DNA from: Labilibacter marinus
Lineage (GTDB): Bacteria; Bacteroidota; Bacteroidia; Bacteroidales; Marinilabiliaceae
Reading direction: 5' to 3'
Length of the DNA stretch: 64,000 nucleotides
NCBI RefSeq assembly: GCF_001659685.2
Contig: NZ_LXYE02000044.1
Location: forward strand, 62,001-126,000
Under the pieces are notes generated by a model. It saw nothing but the letters and a program-made list of their open reading frames with translations, had not been told where the DNA came from and did not search any database. How positions within the stretch are numbered: the stretch's first letter is position 1; every line of letters starts with the position of its first letter. Of this stretch, positions 1 to 10,400 are shown in pieces. The translations under genes and the position numbers were made by a program.

Positions 1-314
1 CACGTAAATGCATTTCTTATCTAACTATCGAAAATAAGGAAGCTATTCCCGAAGAATTCAAAAGCCAAATGGAAAATCGCGTTTTTGGATGTGACATTTG
101 CCAGGAAGTATGTCCGTGGACCTGGAAATCTAGACCTCATCGCATAGAAGAATTAAAGCCTAATGACAGAATCCTATCGCTTAGTAAAGAAAAATGGCAT
201 CATTTAACACAAGAGGAATTTAGCGAAGTATTCAGAAAATCAGCCGTTAAAAGAGCTAAATTCTCAGGACTTAAAAGAAACATTGATTTTATCATGTCAA
301 AAAAGAAGGAATAG
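1..314 (+). CDS. queG: Epoxyqueuosine reductase QueG, C-terminal part (5' end outside window)
   Basis: This is the last 103 codons of a gene that enters from the left edge; the frame is open from base 3, so the ATG at 69 is internal. QueG reduces epoxyqueuosine to queuosine at the tRNA wobble position, using a cobalamin and two 4Fe-4S clusters. The sequence shows the second half of the ferredoxin-like region: a Cys in RKCISYLTIE, then GCDICQEVCPW, both characteristic of QueG. The stop is TAG at 312. The catalytic and cobalamin-binding part lies outside the window. Family assignment is secure; whether the whole gene is intact cannot be judged. Confidence 0.9.
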   Translation, partial: RKCISYLTIENKEAIPEEFKSQMENRVFGCDICQEVCPWTWKSRPHRIEELKPNDRILSLSKEKWHHLTQEEFSEVFRKSAVKRAKFSGLKRNIDFIMSKKKE

Positions 315-396
315 GCATACAATATTGACTATAATATACTATTTTTAGTAAACTGAGTTCAAGCTAATATTAATGGCTCAGCACACTAAATAAAGT

Positions 397-1257
397 ATGA
401 CTAAAAATTCCTTTACCCCTTTTAAAATAACATCTAAAGACGGAACCAAACTACACGGCAATTATCTAAAACCTAGCGAATCGCCTGTAGCTATATTGTA
501 TTTTGTACATGGTTTGGGAAGTCATTCTGGGAGATTTCTGCAATCTACTTGCTTGTTTGCTGATAAAAACATAGCTTCTATAGGTATTGATTTACGTGGC
601 AATGGCCTATCCGAAGGACAAAGAGGTCATATTAATGTATTAAGCGAATACATGGAGGACATTGATGCCTGCATAGAATATAGTCATCGTTTTATTTCGC
701 CGGATATTCCTAAAATAATAATGGGAAACAGCATGGGTGGTGCTGTGGCGCTAAACTACGCTTTATCTAGTAGTACCCCATTTATTGGAATAATTATGGC
801 AGCCCCTTGGCTACAATTAACCAAACCTATTGGCTGGTTAAAATATAGCACCATGGCTATTTTAAGCAAAATTATGCCGCGCTTTACATTTTCATCAAAG
901 GTAAGACCTCCACAAACATTAGAGGACAATGAAAAACCTGCCGACTACGAGGAGGATGAACTAATTCATAAAATTATTTCATCCCGTTTATTTATGATTA
1001 TTGATCGTTTAGGGAAGCATATATTACATCAAATAGACTGCTTTACTCCGACTTTAATACTTCATAGCACCAACGACCCTGTTACAGCCTACAAAGCGAG
1101 CGAACAACTTTGCAAAAAACATGAACTTACAACCCAGTTAATAACATTAGACTTATTTACTCACGAGGTTCCTTTTGAAGAGGATAACAAAGTAAGTATT
1201 GAAGTAGAAAAGTTCATTGATAAACTACTATCTAACTATGGAAAATTTCAGGACTGA
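397..1257 (+). CDS. Alpha/beta hydrolase, monoacylglycerol lipase-like (Hydrolase_4)
   Basis: This is a 286-residue cytoplasmic alpha/beta hydrolase with no signal peptide. The oxyanion-hole region reads VHGLGSHSGR (residues 38-47), the nucleophile elbow is GNSMGG with Ser112, and the likely triad partners are Asp227 (in STNDPV) and His256 (in FTHEVP). The D(L)RGNGLSEG strand at 65-74 is typical of lysophospholipase/monoglyceride lipase relatives. The natural substrate cannot be told; a lipid ester is likely from the family. The last 20 bases overlap the next gene, so the two are probably translated from one message. Confidence 0.85.
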   Translation: MTKNSFTPFKITSKDGTKLHGNYLKPSESPVAILYFVHGLGSHSGRFLQSTCLFADKNIASIGIDLRGNGLSEGQRGHINVLSEYMEDIDACIEYSHRFISPDIPKIIMGNSMGGAVALNYALSSSTPFIGIIMAAPWLQLTKPIGWLKYSTMAILSKIMPRFTFSSKVRPPQTLEDNEKPADYEEDELIHKIISSRLFMIIDRLGKHILHQIDCFTPTLILHSTNDPVTAYKASEQLCKKHELTTQLITLDLFTHEVPFEEDNKVSIEVEKFIDKLLSNYGKFQD

Positions 1258-2224
1258 GATACATATAGAAGATTCGAACAATAAAATAGAATATAACGAC
1301 CCTACTCTATTTATTGGCTCATGTTTTGCCGACAATATAGGAGGTAAATTTACGCAATGTAGATTACCTTCCATGATAAACCCATTTGGGGTAATGTATA
1401 ACCCCATTAGTGTTGCCAATACCTTAAGCTCTATTATTCATAAAAAAGAGTATACCGAATCAGATTTACGATTTCACAACGACCTTTGGTTAAGCTTCGA
1501 ACATCACGGTTCATTTTCTGACCCAAACAAAGAGCAATGTTTACAAAAGATTAATACAAGCTGCAACAATGCTCATATTCAATTAAAAAAGAGTAAGTAT
1601 TTATTTATCACTTTTGGGACCGCTTGGGTATATCAATTAAATGAAACCAGTCAGATTGTATCCAACTGCCATAAATATGCTGCCAAACTTTTCAATCGAT
1701 ACATGCTTAATATGGATGAAATAGTGGACTTGTATAAGTCGGCACTAATCGAGTTACTGGTATTCAATCCTGAGGTTAAGATTGTTTTTACGGTAAGTCC
1801 CGTTCGCCATTGGAAAGATGGTGCTCATGGGAATATGCTAAGCAAAGCTACATTACTTATGGCTATTGATAAGATATGTGAAATGTTTGAAAGTTGCTCC
1901 TATTTTCCTGCATACGAAATTCTTATGGATGATTTACGGGATTATCGTTTTTATTCAAGTGACATGATACACCCAAACTCAACTGCCATCGACTATGTAT
2001 GGAGTAAATTTGAAAATTGTTTTTTTTCAACTCGAACCTTGGAATATAAAAAGGAGATGACTAATTTAGAAAAGGCTTTAAACCATAAACCCTTTAATTC
2101 CAAAACAGAATCACACCAGAAGTTTCTTAAGAATCAATATGAAAAACTAAAGCATCTCATTAATAAATACCCAGAGATCGATTTTTCCAAAGATTTGGCC
2201 TTCTTAAGTACTGAAATTATTTAA
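1238..2224 (+). CDS. GSCFA domain protein
   Basis: This 328-residue protein carries the motif that names the GSCFA family, FIGSCFADNIGG, near the N-terminus (Ser28, Cys29 counted from the ATG at 1238). The family is related to SGNH/GDSL hydrolases; a C-terminal DMIHPNSTAIDYVW resembles the SGNH block V Asp-x-x-His, which would complete a Ser-Asp-His site. I chose ATG 1238 over a TTG seven codons upstream because the family begins just before the GSCFA motif. It overlaps the preceding hydrolase by 20 bases. A terminator hairpin follows at 2261. The function in bacteria is not established; an acyl or acetyl esterase role is only an inference. Confidence 0.8.
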   Translation: MENFRTEIHIEDSNNKIEYNDPTLFIGSCFADNIGGKFTQCRLPSMINPFGVMYNPISVANTLSSIIHKKEYTESDLRFHNDLWLSFEHHGSFSDPNKEQCLQKINTSCNNAHIQLKKSKYLFITFGTAWVYQLNETSQIVSNCHKYAAKLFNRYMLNMDEIVDLYKSALIELLVFNPEVKIVFTVSPVRHWKDGAHGNMLSKATLLMAIDKICEMFESCSYFPAYEILMDDLRDYRFYSSDMIHPNSTAIDYVWSKFENCFFSTRTLEYKKEMTNLEKALNHKPFNSKTESHQKFLKNQYEKLKHLINKYPEIDFSKDLAFLSTEII

Positions 2225-2260
2225 AATTATTTAATAAGCACTTAATGTATGTGAAAAAGA

Positions 2261-2287
2261 AGGGTTTCAAACTCAAAACCCTCGACT
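2261..2287 (+). terminator. Probable intrinsic terminator after the GSCFA gene
   Basis: A 7-bp perfect stem (agggttt / aaaccct) with an 8-base loop is followed by a short T-rich stretch. It separates the hydrolase/GSCFA unit from the glycogen cluster. Confidence 0.5.
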
Positions 2288-2410
2288 TTTATCACTATTG
2301 TTTATATATTTAAAAGAAAATATACTTAACAATAACCAAACCTATATTGTTGATATATATTTCACCTATTTAATTAATATATTTTTTAATGCAATAAACC
2401 AAAACAACTA

Positions 2411-4339
2411 ATGTCCTATTTAGCATTTGAAAAATCCAAATTAATCAACCTAGAGCAATCTCTCTTCAAAGAGATACTGCGAACCAATAGAGCTGGTTCT
2501 TACTCTAGTTCCAGCATCATTGGCTGTAATACCAGAAAATACCATGGACTACTAGTTTGTCCTATTCCCGATTTTGATATGACCAGATACGTTCTTTTAA
2601 GTTCTCTGGATATCACGGTGGTGCAGCACGAAAAAGAATTTAACCTAGGTATACACAAATACAATGGCAACCATTACGAACCTAAAGGTCATAAATACAT
2701 TCGGGAAATCGATTTCGATGTAATCCCCCGTAAGGTATACAGGGTTGGAGGAGTTGTATTATCGGTAGAACAAATTTTGGTAGAAAAAGAGGAGCAAGTT
2801 TTATTGAAGTACACTTTACTTGAAGCGCACTCCGACACAACTATTAAGCTCAAACCTTTTTTAGCCAATAGAAGTGTTCATGATTTGACTGCGCAAAATT
2901 TATCGGCTAATACAAAATTCGACAAGATACCGAATGGTATTAGCGTAAAAATGTATCCTAATTTGCCTAAGCTATCCATTCAATTCTCGAAGGAAAATGA
3001 ATTTGTAGCTATACCCGACTGGTATAGAGGAATTGAATACATTAAAGAAGAAAGACGTGGCTATGATTATAAGGAAGACTTATATGTGCCAGGTTACTTT
3101 GAGATGCCTATCAAAAAAGGAGAAAGCATCATTGTTTCAGCATCTACAAAAGAACAAAAGGCAAGTGGACTAAAAACAAAATTTAATAAAGAGGTTGATA
3201 AACGAATTGCCAGAGATGGCTTTTACAACAACCTATTAAATGCCGCATTCCAGTTTTTTGTGGATAAAGGTAAGAGTACCACAATGGTGGCAGGATACCA
3301 CTGGTATAAACAACGCCTACGCGACACTTTAATATCGGCACCTCTTTTAACTGAGGCACTGCACGAACCGGAGTTACTTTCTAAAGTTTTAGCTTCTGCT
3401 GTTAAGGAAATAAAAACAAACCTTAATAACAAAGCCCAAACACATATGAAAGAAGTAGATACTCCTTTATGGTTTTTTTGGAGTATGCAACAGTGCTGGG
3501 GCGATGCCTGTATTGATAAACTTTGGGAGGAATATAGCCCATTTTTAAAACAAGTCATCCGCGCGTATACCGATGATCGATTTGAAAATGTCACCTTACT
3601 GGAGAATGGCCTAATTTATTCCTCTGATGAAACCACGCCTTTAACTTGGATGAATGGTATTTGTGACGGAAAAGCAGTTACACCAAGAAACGGAGCTTGC
3701 GTTGAAGTAAATGCCCTATGGTACAATGCGCTCTGCATGTGTCTTGAATTGGCAAAGAAAAATAAAGATCAGGCATTTGTAAAAGAAATTGAACCACTGA
3801 CTAAAAAACTTAAAAGCGCATTTATCGATACTTTTTGGAATAGTAACGACAATTATTTATACGACGTTGTAGACGGAGAAGTAAAAGATGCTTCCGTTAG
3901 GCCAAATCAGGTGTTTACAACTGCTTTTGAATATTCTCCATTAACTAGAGAAATGAAGAAAAGTGTTATTGATGTTGCGAAAAAAGAACTTGTTACCCCT
4001 AAAGGTTTAAGAACTTTATCTCCGCAAGATCAGCAATACAAAGGAATCACCGAAGGAGTAGCTAATCTTAGAGAACTGGGCATTCACCAAGGAGCAGTAT
4101 GGCCATGGTTAGCTTCGTTTTATGCCGAAGGATATTTAAAACTGCATAAGCAGAGTGGCATCAGTCACATCAAACGTTTAGCTGATAATTTTGAAGAAGA
4201 AATGGTTCAACATTGCATAGGAACACTTTCTGAATATTACGACGGAAACCCACCTCACATGGGTAAAGGAGCCGTTAGCATGGCTTGGAATGTAGCAGGA
4301 GTTCTTAAGGTTTTAAAACTAATTGAAAAATATAACTAA
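2411..4339 (+). CDS. Glycogen debranching enzyme (amylo-alpha-1,6-glucosidase, GH133)
   Basis: This 642-residue protein has the two-part layout of archaeal/bacterial debranching enzymes: an N-terminal GDE_N beta domain (about 15-240, with the opening SIIGCNTRKYHGLLV) and a C-terminal six-hairpin GDE_C domain (about 280-635). Recognisable blocks are TTMVAGYHWY, LTWMNG, TPRNGACVEVNALWYNAL and GAVWPWL. The family removes alpha-1,6 branch stubs from glycogen. No signal peptide is present, so it acts in the cytoplasm. It heads a run of four closely spaced genes ending at 7322, and its stop codon lies one base before the next start. The gene is full length. Confidence 0.92.
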   Translation: MSYLAFEKSKLINLEQSLFKEILRTNRAGSYSSSSIIGCNTRKYHGLLVCPIPDFDMTRYVLLSSLDITVVQHEKEFNLGIHKYNGNHYEPKGHKYIREIDFDVIPRKVYRVGGVVLSVEQILVEKEEQVLLKYTLLEAHSDTTIKLKPFLANRSVHDLTAQNLSANTKFDKIPNGISVKMYPNLPKLSIQFSKENEFVAIPDWYRGIEYIKEERRGYDYKEDLYVPGYFEMPIKKGESIIVSASTKEQKASGLKTKFNKEVDKRIARDGFYNNLLNAAFQFFVDKGKSTTMVAGYHWYKQRLRDTLISAPLLTEALHEPELLSKVLASAVKEIKTNLNNKAQTHMKEVDTPLWFFWSMQQCWGDACIDKLWEEYSPFLKQVIRAYTDDRFENVTLLENGLIYSSDETTPLTWMNGICDGKAVTPRNGACVEVNALWYNALCMCLELAKKNKDQAFVKEIEPLTKKLKSAFIDTFWNSNDNYLYDVVDGEVKDASVRPNQVFTTAFEYSPLTREMKKSVIDVAKKELVTPKGLRTLSPQDQQYKGITEGVANLRELGIHQGAVWPWLASFYAEGYLKLHKQSGISHIKRLADNFEEEMVQHCIGTLSEYYDGNPPHMGKGAVSMAWNVAGVLKVLKLIEKYN

Positions 4340-4340
4340 T

Positions 4341-5636
4341 ATGAGGGTATTAATGTTTGGCTGGGAGTTTCCTCCTCATATTACTGGGGGACTTGGAACA
4401 GCATGCTATGGATTAACCAGGGGTTTATCGCACGTTGAAGATTTAGATGTACTATTTGTGGTTCCTAAAGCCTACGGAGATGAAGATCAAAGCTCCATAA
4501 AACTGATGGGCGCTAACAATGTGTCCATTCGTCAACGTAAGGTTGATATTAACAAATTTAAAAAAGAGATGGAGTACATTGAGGTAGACACACACATCAT
4601 ACCTTATGTAGATCCTGAAGAATATTGGAAACTAACTAAAGTTAAAGTTGAAGGTGAAAAGAAAATAGTACAGACCAACGAAGAAGGGAAAATAGATTTC
4701 TCGGGTAAGTATGGTGCCGATCTTTTACACGAAATATCTAATTACGCACTTGTTTCAAACGTTATTGCTCAAGATAACGAATTTGATGTGATACATGCGC
4801 ACGACTGGTTAGCCTACCCTGCAGGTATAGCAGCCAAAGAAGCTTCAGGAAAGCCATTGGTTGTTCATGTTCATGCCACCGATTTCGACCGAAGCGGAGG
4901 TAGTGTAAACCCTACGGTATTTGAGATTGAAAAACGCGGGCTTGATGCTGCTGATAAAGTAATTACAGTAAGTAATCTTACACGTAACATCATTATTGAG
5001 AAGTATGGAATACATCCTGATAAAGTAGTAACTGTATACAATGCAGTTGAACCTAAAGAAATGGAAGCGCTCCCTTTTAAGAAGAATAAAGGTGAAAAAA
5101 TTGTTACTTTCTTGGGAAGGATAACTATGCAAAAAGGCCCTGAATACTTTATAGAAGCCGCCTATCGTGTTCTTCAGAAAATGGAAAATGTAAGGTTCGT
5201 AATGGCAGGAAGTGGCGATATGATGGAGAAGATGATCCGTCGTGCTGCAGAACTTCAAATTACCGATAAGTTCCATTTTACAGGTTTCTTAAAAGGTGAG
5301 GAAGTATTTAACATGTTACGCATGAGCGACCTATACGTTATGCCTTCAGTATCCGAACCATTTGGCATATCTCCTTTAGAGGCTATGCAAAGTAACGTGC
5401 CTGTGTTAATATCTTATCAATCTGGAGTGGCAGAAATCCTTAATCACGCTATTAAAACTAACTTTTGGGATATAGATGCAATGGCAGATGCCATGTACGG
5501 TGTATTAAAATACCCTTCTCTTTCTAAAATGTTTATTAAACATGGAAAAAGCGAAGTGGAATCCTTAAAATGGGAAGATTCTGCCTTGAGAGTAAAAGAG
5601 GTATATGATTCTGTTGCAAACCTAAAAGTGAACTAA
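4341..5636 (+). CDS. GT4 glycosyltransferase, glycogen synthase-like
   Basis: This 431-residue GT-B glycosyltransferase starts at the ATG directly after the debranching enzyme stop; a TTG 18 bases upstream is less likely. The N-terminal block WEFPPHITGGLGTAC holds the glycine-rich donor/acceptor loop found in glycogen and starch synthases, and the C-terminal domain has the retaining-GT E-x7-E signature in SEPFGISPLEAM. Relatives lie beside GH57 enzymes in archaea and Bacteroidota and are usually called glycogen synthases. The donor (ADP- or UDP-glucose) cannot be read from the sequence. It may add a second alpha-glucan synthesising activity to that of the fusion protein at 7415. Confidence 0.85.
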   Translation: MRVLMFGWEFPPHITGGLGTACYGLTRGLSHVEDLDVLFVVPKAYGDEDQSSIKLMGANNVSIRQRKVDINKFKKEMEYIEVDTHIIPYVDPEEYWKLTKVKVEGEKKIVQTNEEGKIDFSGKYGADLLHEISNYALVSNVIAQDNEFDVIHAHDWLAYPAGIAAKEASGKPLVVHVHATDFDRSGGSVNPTVFEIEKRGLDAADKVITVSNLTRNIIIEKYGIHPDKVVTVYNAVEPKEMEALPFKKNKGEKIVTFLGRITMQKGPEYFIEAAYRVLQKMENVRFVMAGSGDMMEKMIRRAAELQITDKFHFTGFLKGEEVFNMLRMSDLYVMPSVSEPFGISPLEAMQSNVPVLISYQSGVAEILNHAIKTNFWDIDAMADAMYGVLKYPSLSKMFIKHGKSEVESLKWEDSALRVKEVYDSVANLKVN

Positions 5637-5654
5637 CCAAAAATCTACAATTTT

Positions 5655-6971
5655 ATGAAAACCATTTGTTTATATTTTCAAGTACATCAACCGTTCCGCT
5701 TTCGTCGTTATAGATTCTTTGATATTGGTAATGATCATTATTATTACGATGATTACAGCAACGAAAGCATCTTATTAAAGATTGCTGAGAAATGTTATTT
5801 ACCTACCAATAAAATTCTTTTAGATATAATAAACGCCAACAAAGGTAAGTTTAAAGTAGCCTTTTCCTTGTCTGGTGTAGCAATCAAGCAATTTCAACTA
5901 TATGCACCTGAAGTAATCGAAAGCTTTCAGACCTTAGCTAAAACTGGTCAGGTTGAGTTTTTGGCAGAAACGTACTGTCACTCGCTAGTAGCCCTAAAAA
6001 ATAAACCAGAGTTTGAGCGTCAGGTAAAAATGCATGGTGACGTTATTAAAGAGTTATTTAATCAGGAACCTAAAGTATTTAGGAATACTGAGTTAATTTA
6101 CTCCGACGAAATGGGCGAAATGGTATATAAAATGGGTTACAAAGCCATGCTTACCGAAGGTGCCAAACATGTACTTGGATGGAAGAGCCCTAACTATCTT
6201 TATTGCAATAGCATCAACCCTAAGTTAAAAGTATTGCTTAAAAACTTTGTTTTAAGTGATGATATTGCTTTTAGGTTTGGAAACCAAGGATGGAGTGAAC
6301 ATCCTCTTACGCCACAAAAATATACACAATGGCTTAAAGATCTTGACCCTAAAGCAGAAGTGGTCAACCTTTTTATGGATTACGAAACCTTTGGAGAACA
6401 TCAATGGGAAGAAACAGGTATTTTTAAATTCTTAAAGGAATTACCTGAAGAGATATTAAAACATCCTGAATTTTCGTTCTCTACACCGTCTGAGGTAGCA
6501 GATAATCTTCAACCTGTTTCTGCGGTTAACGTGCCCTACCCTATATCTTGGGCTGACGAAGAGCGTGACTTAACGGCTTGGTTGGGAAATGAAATGCAAG
6601 AAGAGGCATTTAATAAGTTGTATGCACTATTGCCAAAAATTGAAAAGTGCAAAGATGCCAAGCTACAAGACGACTGGATTTACATGCAAGCCAGTGATCA
6701 TTTTTACTATATGTGTACTAAGTATTTCTCGGATGGAGATGTACATGCATATTTTAACCCATACGAATCTCCATATCAAGCGTTCATTAATTACATGAAT
6801 GTTTTGAGTGACTTTACGCTTAGACTAAACGCTGCGGTTCCTGAAAATTCACAAGATGAAACTATCTCTAACTTAACAAGCATACTAGAAGATAAGGAAG
6901 CCAAAATAGCTGAATTAGAAGCCAGTGTTAAAAAGCTAAGAGCTAAAAAGAAGAAAAAGAAAAGCCTTTAA
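5655..6971 (+). CDS. GH57 family glycoside hydrolase (alpha-amylase type)
   Basis: This 438-residue intracellular enzyme has the GH57 conserved regions: HQP at residues 11-13, the nucleophile Glu146 in FRNTELIYSDEMG and the acid/base Asp242 in MDYETFGEHQW. GH57 members act on alpha-1,4 glucans as amylases, 4-alpha-glucanotransferases or branching enzymes; the length and motifs here suit the amylase group. After the catalytic domain (to about 395) comes a predicted coiled coil beginning near DETISNLTSILED and ending in a lysine-only tail. The gene is 18 bases behind the GT4 gene, in the same operon. Confidence 0.88.
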   Translation: MKTICLYFQVHQPFRFRRYRFFDIGNDHYYYDDYSNESILLKIAEKCYLPTNKILLDIINANKGKFKVAFSLSGVAIKQFQLYAPEVIESFQTLAKTGQVEFLAETYCHSLVALKNKPEFERQVKMHGDVIKELFNQEPKVFRNTELIYSDEMGEMVYKMGYKAMLTEGAKHVLGWKSPNYLYCNSINPKLKVLLKNFVLSDDIAFRFGNQGWSEHPLTPQKYTQWLKDLDPKAEVVNLFMDYETFGEHQWEETGIFKFLKELPEEILKHPEFSFSTPSEVADNLQPVSAVNVPYPISWADEERDLTAWLGNEMQEEAFNKLYALLPKIEKCKDAKLQDDWIYMQASDHFYYMCTKYFSDGDVHAYFNPYESPYQAFINYMNVLSDFTLRLNAAVPENSQDETISNLTSILEDKEAKIAELEASVKKLRAKKKKKKSL

Positions 6972-7010
6972 TACATTTAAGAACCTTTATTTTTATCAAT
7001 TAAACTAATT

Positions 7011-7322
7011 ATGAGTATTAAAAAACAGTTTTTAAAAAGTAAACCTGAATGTAAGGTTACTTTTAAATTTGAGAAAACAGCAGACATAGCTGCTGAAACG
7101 GTAAAAGTTGTTGGTAATTTCAACAATTGGGACAAAGACACCGAACCGATGAAAGCTTTAAAGTCGGGTGATTTTACACAAACCATTAATTTATCCAGCG
7201 GATCTGATATTCAATTCAGATACTTGGTGAATGACACCCTTTGGGTGAACGACGAAAGTGCTGATTCTTTTGTTGATGCAGGTTTAGGTGATGCTGAAAA
7301 AAATGGAGTTATTCAGTTATAA
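7011..7322 (+). CDS. Stand-alone glycogen-binding (CBM48/isoamylase early-set) protein
   Basis: This 103-residue protein is essentially one beta-sandwich module of the CBM48/AMPK-beta glycogen-binding type. The core VVGNFNNWDKDTEPM matches the GxFNNW(D) strand that packs aromatic residues against glucan, and FRYLVNDTLWVND matches the later FKY-x-VDG-x-W-x-ND strand. It has no signal peptide and no catalytic domain. As the last gene of the four-gene glycogen operon it may tether one of the enzymes to glycogen; that role is inferred only from its domain and position. Confidence 0.85.
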   Translation: MSIKKQFLKSKPECKVTFKFEKTADIAAETVKVVGNFNNWDKDTEPMKALKSGDFTQTINLSSGSDIQFRYLVNDTLWVNDESADSFVDAGLGDAEKNGVIQL

Positions 7323-7340
7323 TTCCATAATTCTACTAAC

Positions 7341-7374
7341 TAAGCACCTTTGCTTAAAGGTGCTTACATTTTTT
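7341..7374 (+). terminator. Intrinsic terminator ending the first glycogen operon
   Basis: A perfect 11-bp stem (taagcaccttt / aaaggtgctta) with a 4-base loop is followed by a run of T. It implies that the fusion gene at 7415 has its own promoter or depends on read-through. Confidence 0.75.
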
Positions 7375-7414
7375 AATCGAAACAACCATTTTACCTTTAT
7401 TAGCTTTTACTAAA

Positions 7415-10400
7415 ATGACTGACAACTATCTAAAGCCCGACTATATATTTGAAACAAGTTGGGAAGTCTGTAATAAAATGGGTGGCATCCATACCGTTCT
7501 ATCCACAAAAGCATTAACCCTTGTTGAAAATTTTGGCGATAAAATTATTTTTATTGGTCCCGATGTTCATGCAGGTCAAAATAATCCCGAGTTTATTGAA
7601 GACGATAGCCTCTTTCCTGAATGGAGAGAAGTTTTACCCAAGGATGGCTTACGCGTAAAAATTGGTAAATGGAAAGTGGTGGGTGAACCTATTGCCTTAT
7701 TGATTGACTTTAGCTCATTCATCCCTCAAAAAAATGACATCCTATCTCGTTTTTGGGAATTATACAAAGTCGATTCGCTTTCTGGTCAGTGGGATTATAT
7801 CGAATCTTCATTGTTTGGATATGCAGTAGGTAAAGTAATTGAAAGTTTTTATAAATGTTATCTCAACATAACCAATAAGGTAGTTGCTCATTTTAACGAA
7901 TGGATGACTGGTAGTGGAGCCTTATACCTTAAAAATGGCCTTCCGCAGATTGCTACTATGTTTACCACTCATGCTACTGTAGTTGGACGATCGTTAGCAG
8001 GTAATGGCGAACCTTTATACGATTACCTTGAGTCGTTTAATGCCGATCAACAATCACATAAAATTGGGGTAGTGGCTAAGCATTCTTTAGAAAAAAACTG
8101 TGCACGCAATGTAGATTGTTTTACAACCGTTTCGGAAATTACCGCAAAAGAGTGCGCTCAGTTTATGGAACGCCAAGTGGATGTGGTAACGCCCAATGGT
8201 TTCGAAAGTGATTTTGTTCCTAAGGGAGCCGATTTCGACAACAAAAGAGATTATGCCAGAACTCAGCTTAAAAAAGTATCGGAAGCATTATTAGGATATA
8301 AAGTATCTGACGACGCCTTGTTTGTTGCTAATAGTGGCAGATATGAGTATCGTAATAAAGGTATTGATGTATTTTTAGATGGCTTAAAACATTTAAACGA
8401 TAATGATGACTACAAAAGAGAAACTATCGTTTTTGTACTTATACCCGCCAATAATTACGGAGCTCGAAAAGATTTAATAGCCAAATTAAACAACGAAAGT
8501 AACGAGGATTTAGAAAATCCATTTTTAACCCATGGCCTAAATGATTTAGGCTATGACCCAATTATCAACAAACTACAAGACATTCATTTAAACAACGAAG
8601 AGGATGATACCGTTAAATTAATCTTTGTTCCTTCGTATTTAAATGGTAACGATGGTATATTCAACATTCCTTATTATGATATTTTAATAGGAATGGATTT
8701 AACCGTATTTCCATCTTATTACGAACCATGGGGATATACTCCATTAGAAAGCCTTGCTTTTTACATTCCTACCATCACCACTAATCTAGCGGGTTTTGGC
8801 ATTTGGGCTACGCAATTCTCTAACGGTATTAATGACGGTGTTGCAGTAATAGAACGCAACGACCATAATAATGAAGAAACCGCTACAGCTATCTCAGACA
8901 GCATTGAAGAGTTTGCTGGAAAATCACCTAAGGAAATATCTGTTATTAGAGAAAAAGCGAAAAAAATTGCTGATGGCGTTGAGTGGGATTCATTAATAGA
9001 ATACTATTACAAATCGTATGATGTAGCGCTCAAAGCTGTTGAAAATAGAAAAGAACAAATTGGCGAGATAAAACTGGAAAAACGTATTCACGTGAAACCT
9101 GAGAAATCAGCTTTCCCGGTTTGGAAAAAGCTATTTGTTAAGTCTAAACTACCCGAGCGAATCAAAAACTTAAGAGAACTTTCTCAAAACCTTTGGTGGA
9201 CTTGGAACTATCAGGCTACTGAATTATTTGAGTCTATTGATAAAGAAATTTGGTTAGAAAGCGGCAAAGATCCTATTAAATTACTTGAAAGAGTAAGTTA
9301 TGATTATCTGGTAGAGCTCGCTGAAAAGCCAACATTTATTGAGGAGCTAGATAAAATCTACAATATGTTTCGAACATATATGGACAGGCCTCGTAAATCG
9401 GATCCTTCTATCGCTTATTTTAGCATGGAATACGGTATTAGCGATGTATTAAAAATATATTCTGGTGGTTTAGGTGTACTTGCTGGTGACTATTTAAAAG
9501 AGGCCAGTGATTCAAATGTAAATATGACCGCCATTGGTTTATTGTACAAATTTGGTTACTTCCGCCAGTCGGTTACTATCAATGGAGATCAGCAAGCAAA
9601 TTTCGATAAACAAGAATTCTCTAACCAACCGATTACTGAGGTTAAGGATACAGATGGAACGCCATTGGTGCTTCAAATGTCGCCTCCAGGAAGAACCGTG
9701 CATGTTAAAGTCTGGAAAGCAGAAGTAGGTAAAATATCCTTATATCTTTTAGATACAGATCACGAATTAAATAGTGAAAGCGACCGCCACATTACACATA
9801 GCTTATATGGTGGAGATTGGGAAAACAGACTGAAGCAAGAGATTTTACTGGGCATGGGAGGTATTCAGCTACTAGATACACTAGGTATTAAAACAAACCT
9901 ATTCCATTGTAACGAAGGTCATGCAGCTTTAATAAATATTTCTCGATTAATTAAACATATACAAGGTGACTATTCTTTCTCTGAAGCTTTAGAATTAGTT
10001 AGAGCATCCACTTTATTTACAACACATACGCCTGTACCTGCAGGTCATGATAAATTTGATGAAGATTTAATTCGTATTTACTTCCGCCATATTCCTGAGA
10101 AATTGCAAATTTCGTGGGATGATTTTATGGCTTTAGGTAGAGAAAATCCTCTGGATAAAAATGAGAAATTTTCCATGAGTGTGCTCGCGGTGAAAACATC
10201 TCAGCAGATAAATGGAGTTAGTTGGTTACACGGAGAAGTTTCTCGAAATATGTTCCAAAATCTCTGGAAAGGATTTTTCCCAGAGGAAGTACCTATTGGT
10301 TATGTAACCAACGGAGTTCATTACGGAACCTGGACATCATGCGATTGGCAAAGGTTATATGAGGACAAATTTGATCAGAATTTTAAATCTGATCTTTCTA

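Noticed and set aside
69-314. Short 81-residue open frame starting at ATG 69 as an independent gene
   Set aside because: The frame is open to the window edge and the upstream codons encode more QueG sequence, so it is the end of a longer gene.
3223-3594. 123-residue open frame on the minus strand inside the debranching enzyme
   Set aside because: It is antisense to a clearly conserved gene, has no recognisable domain and no promoter or terminator.
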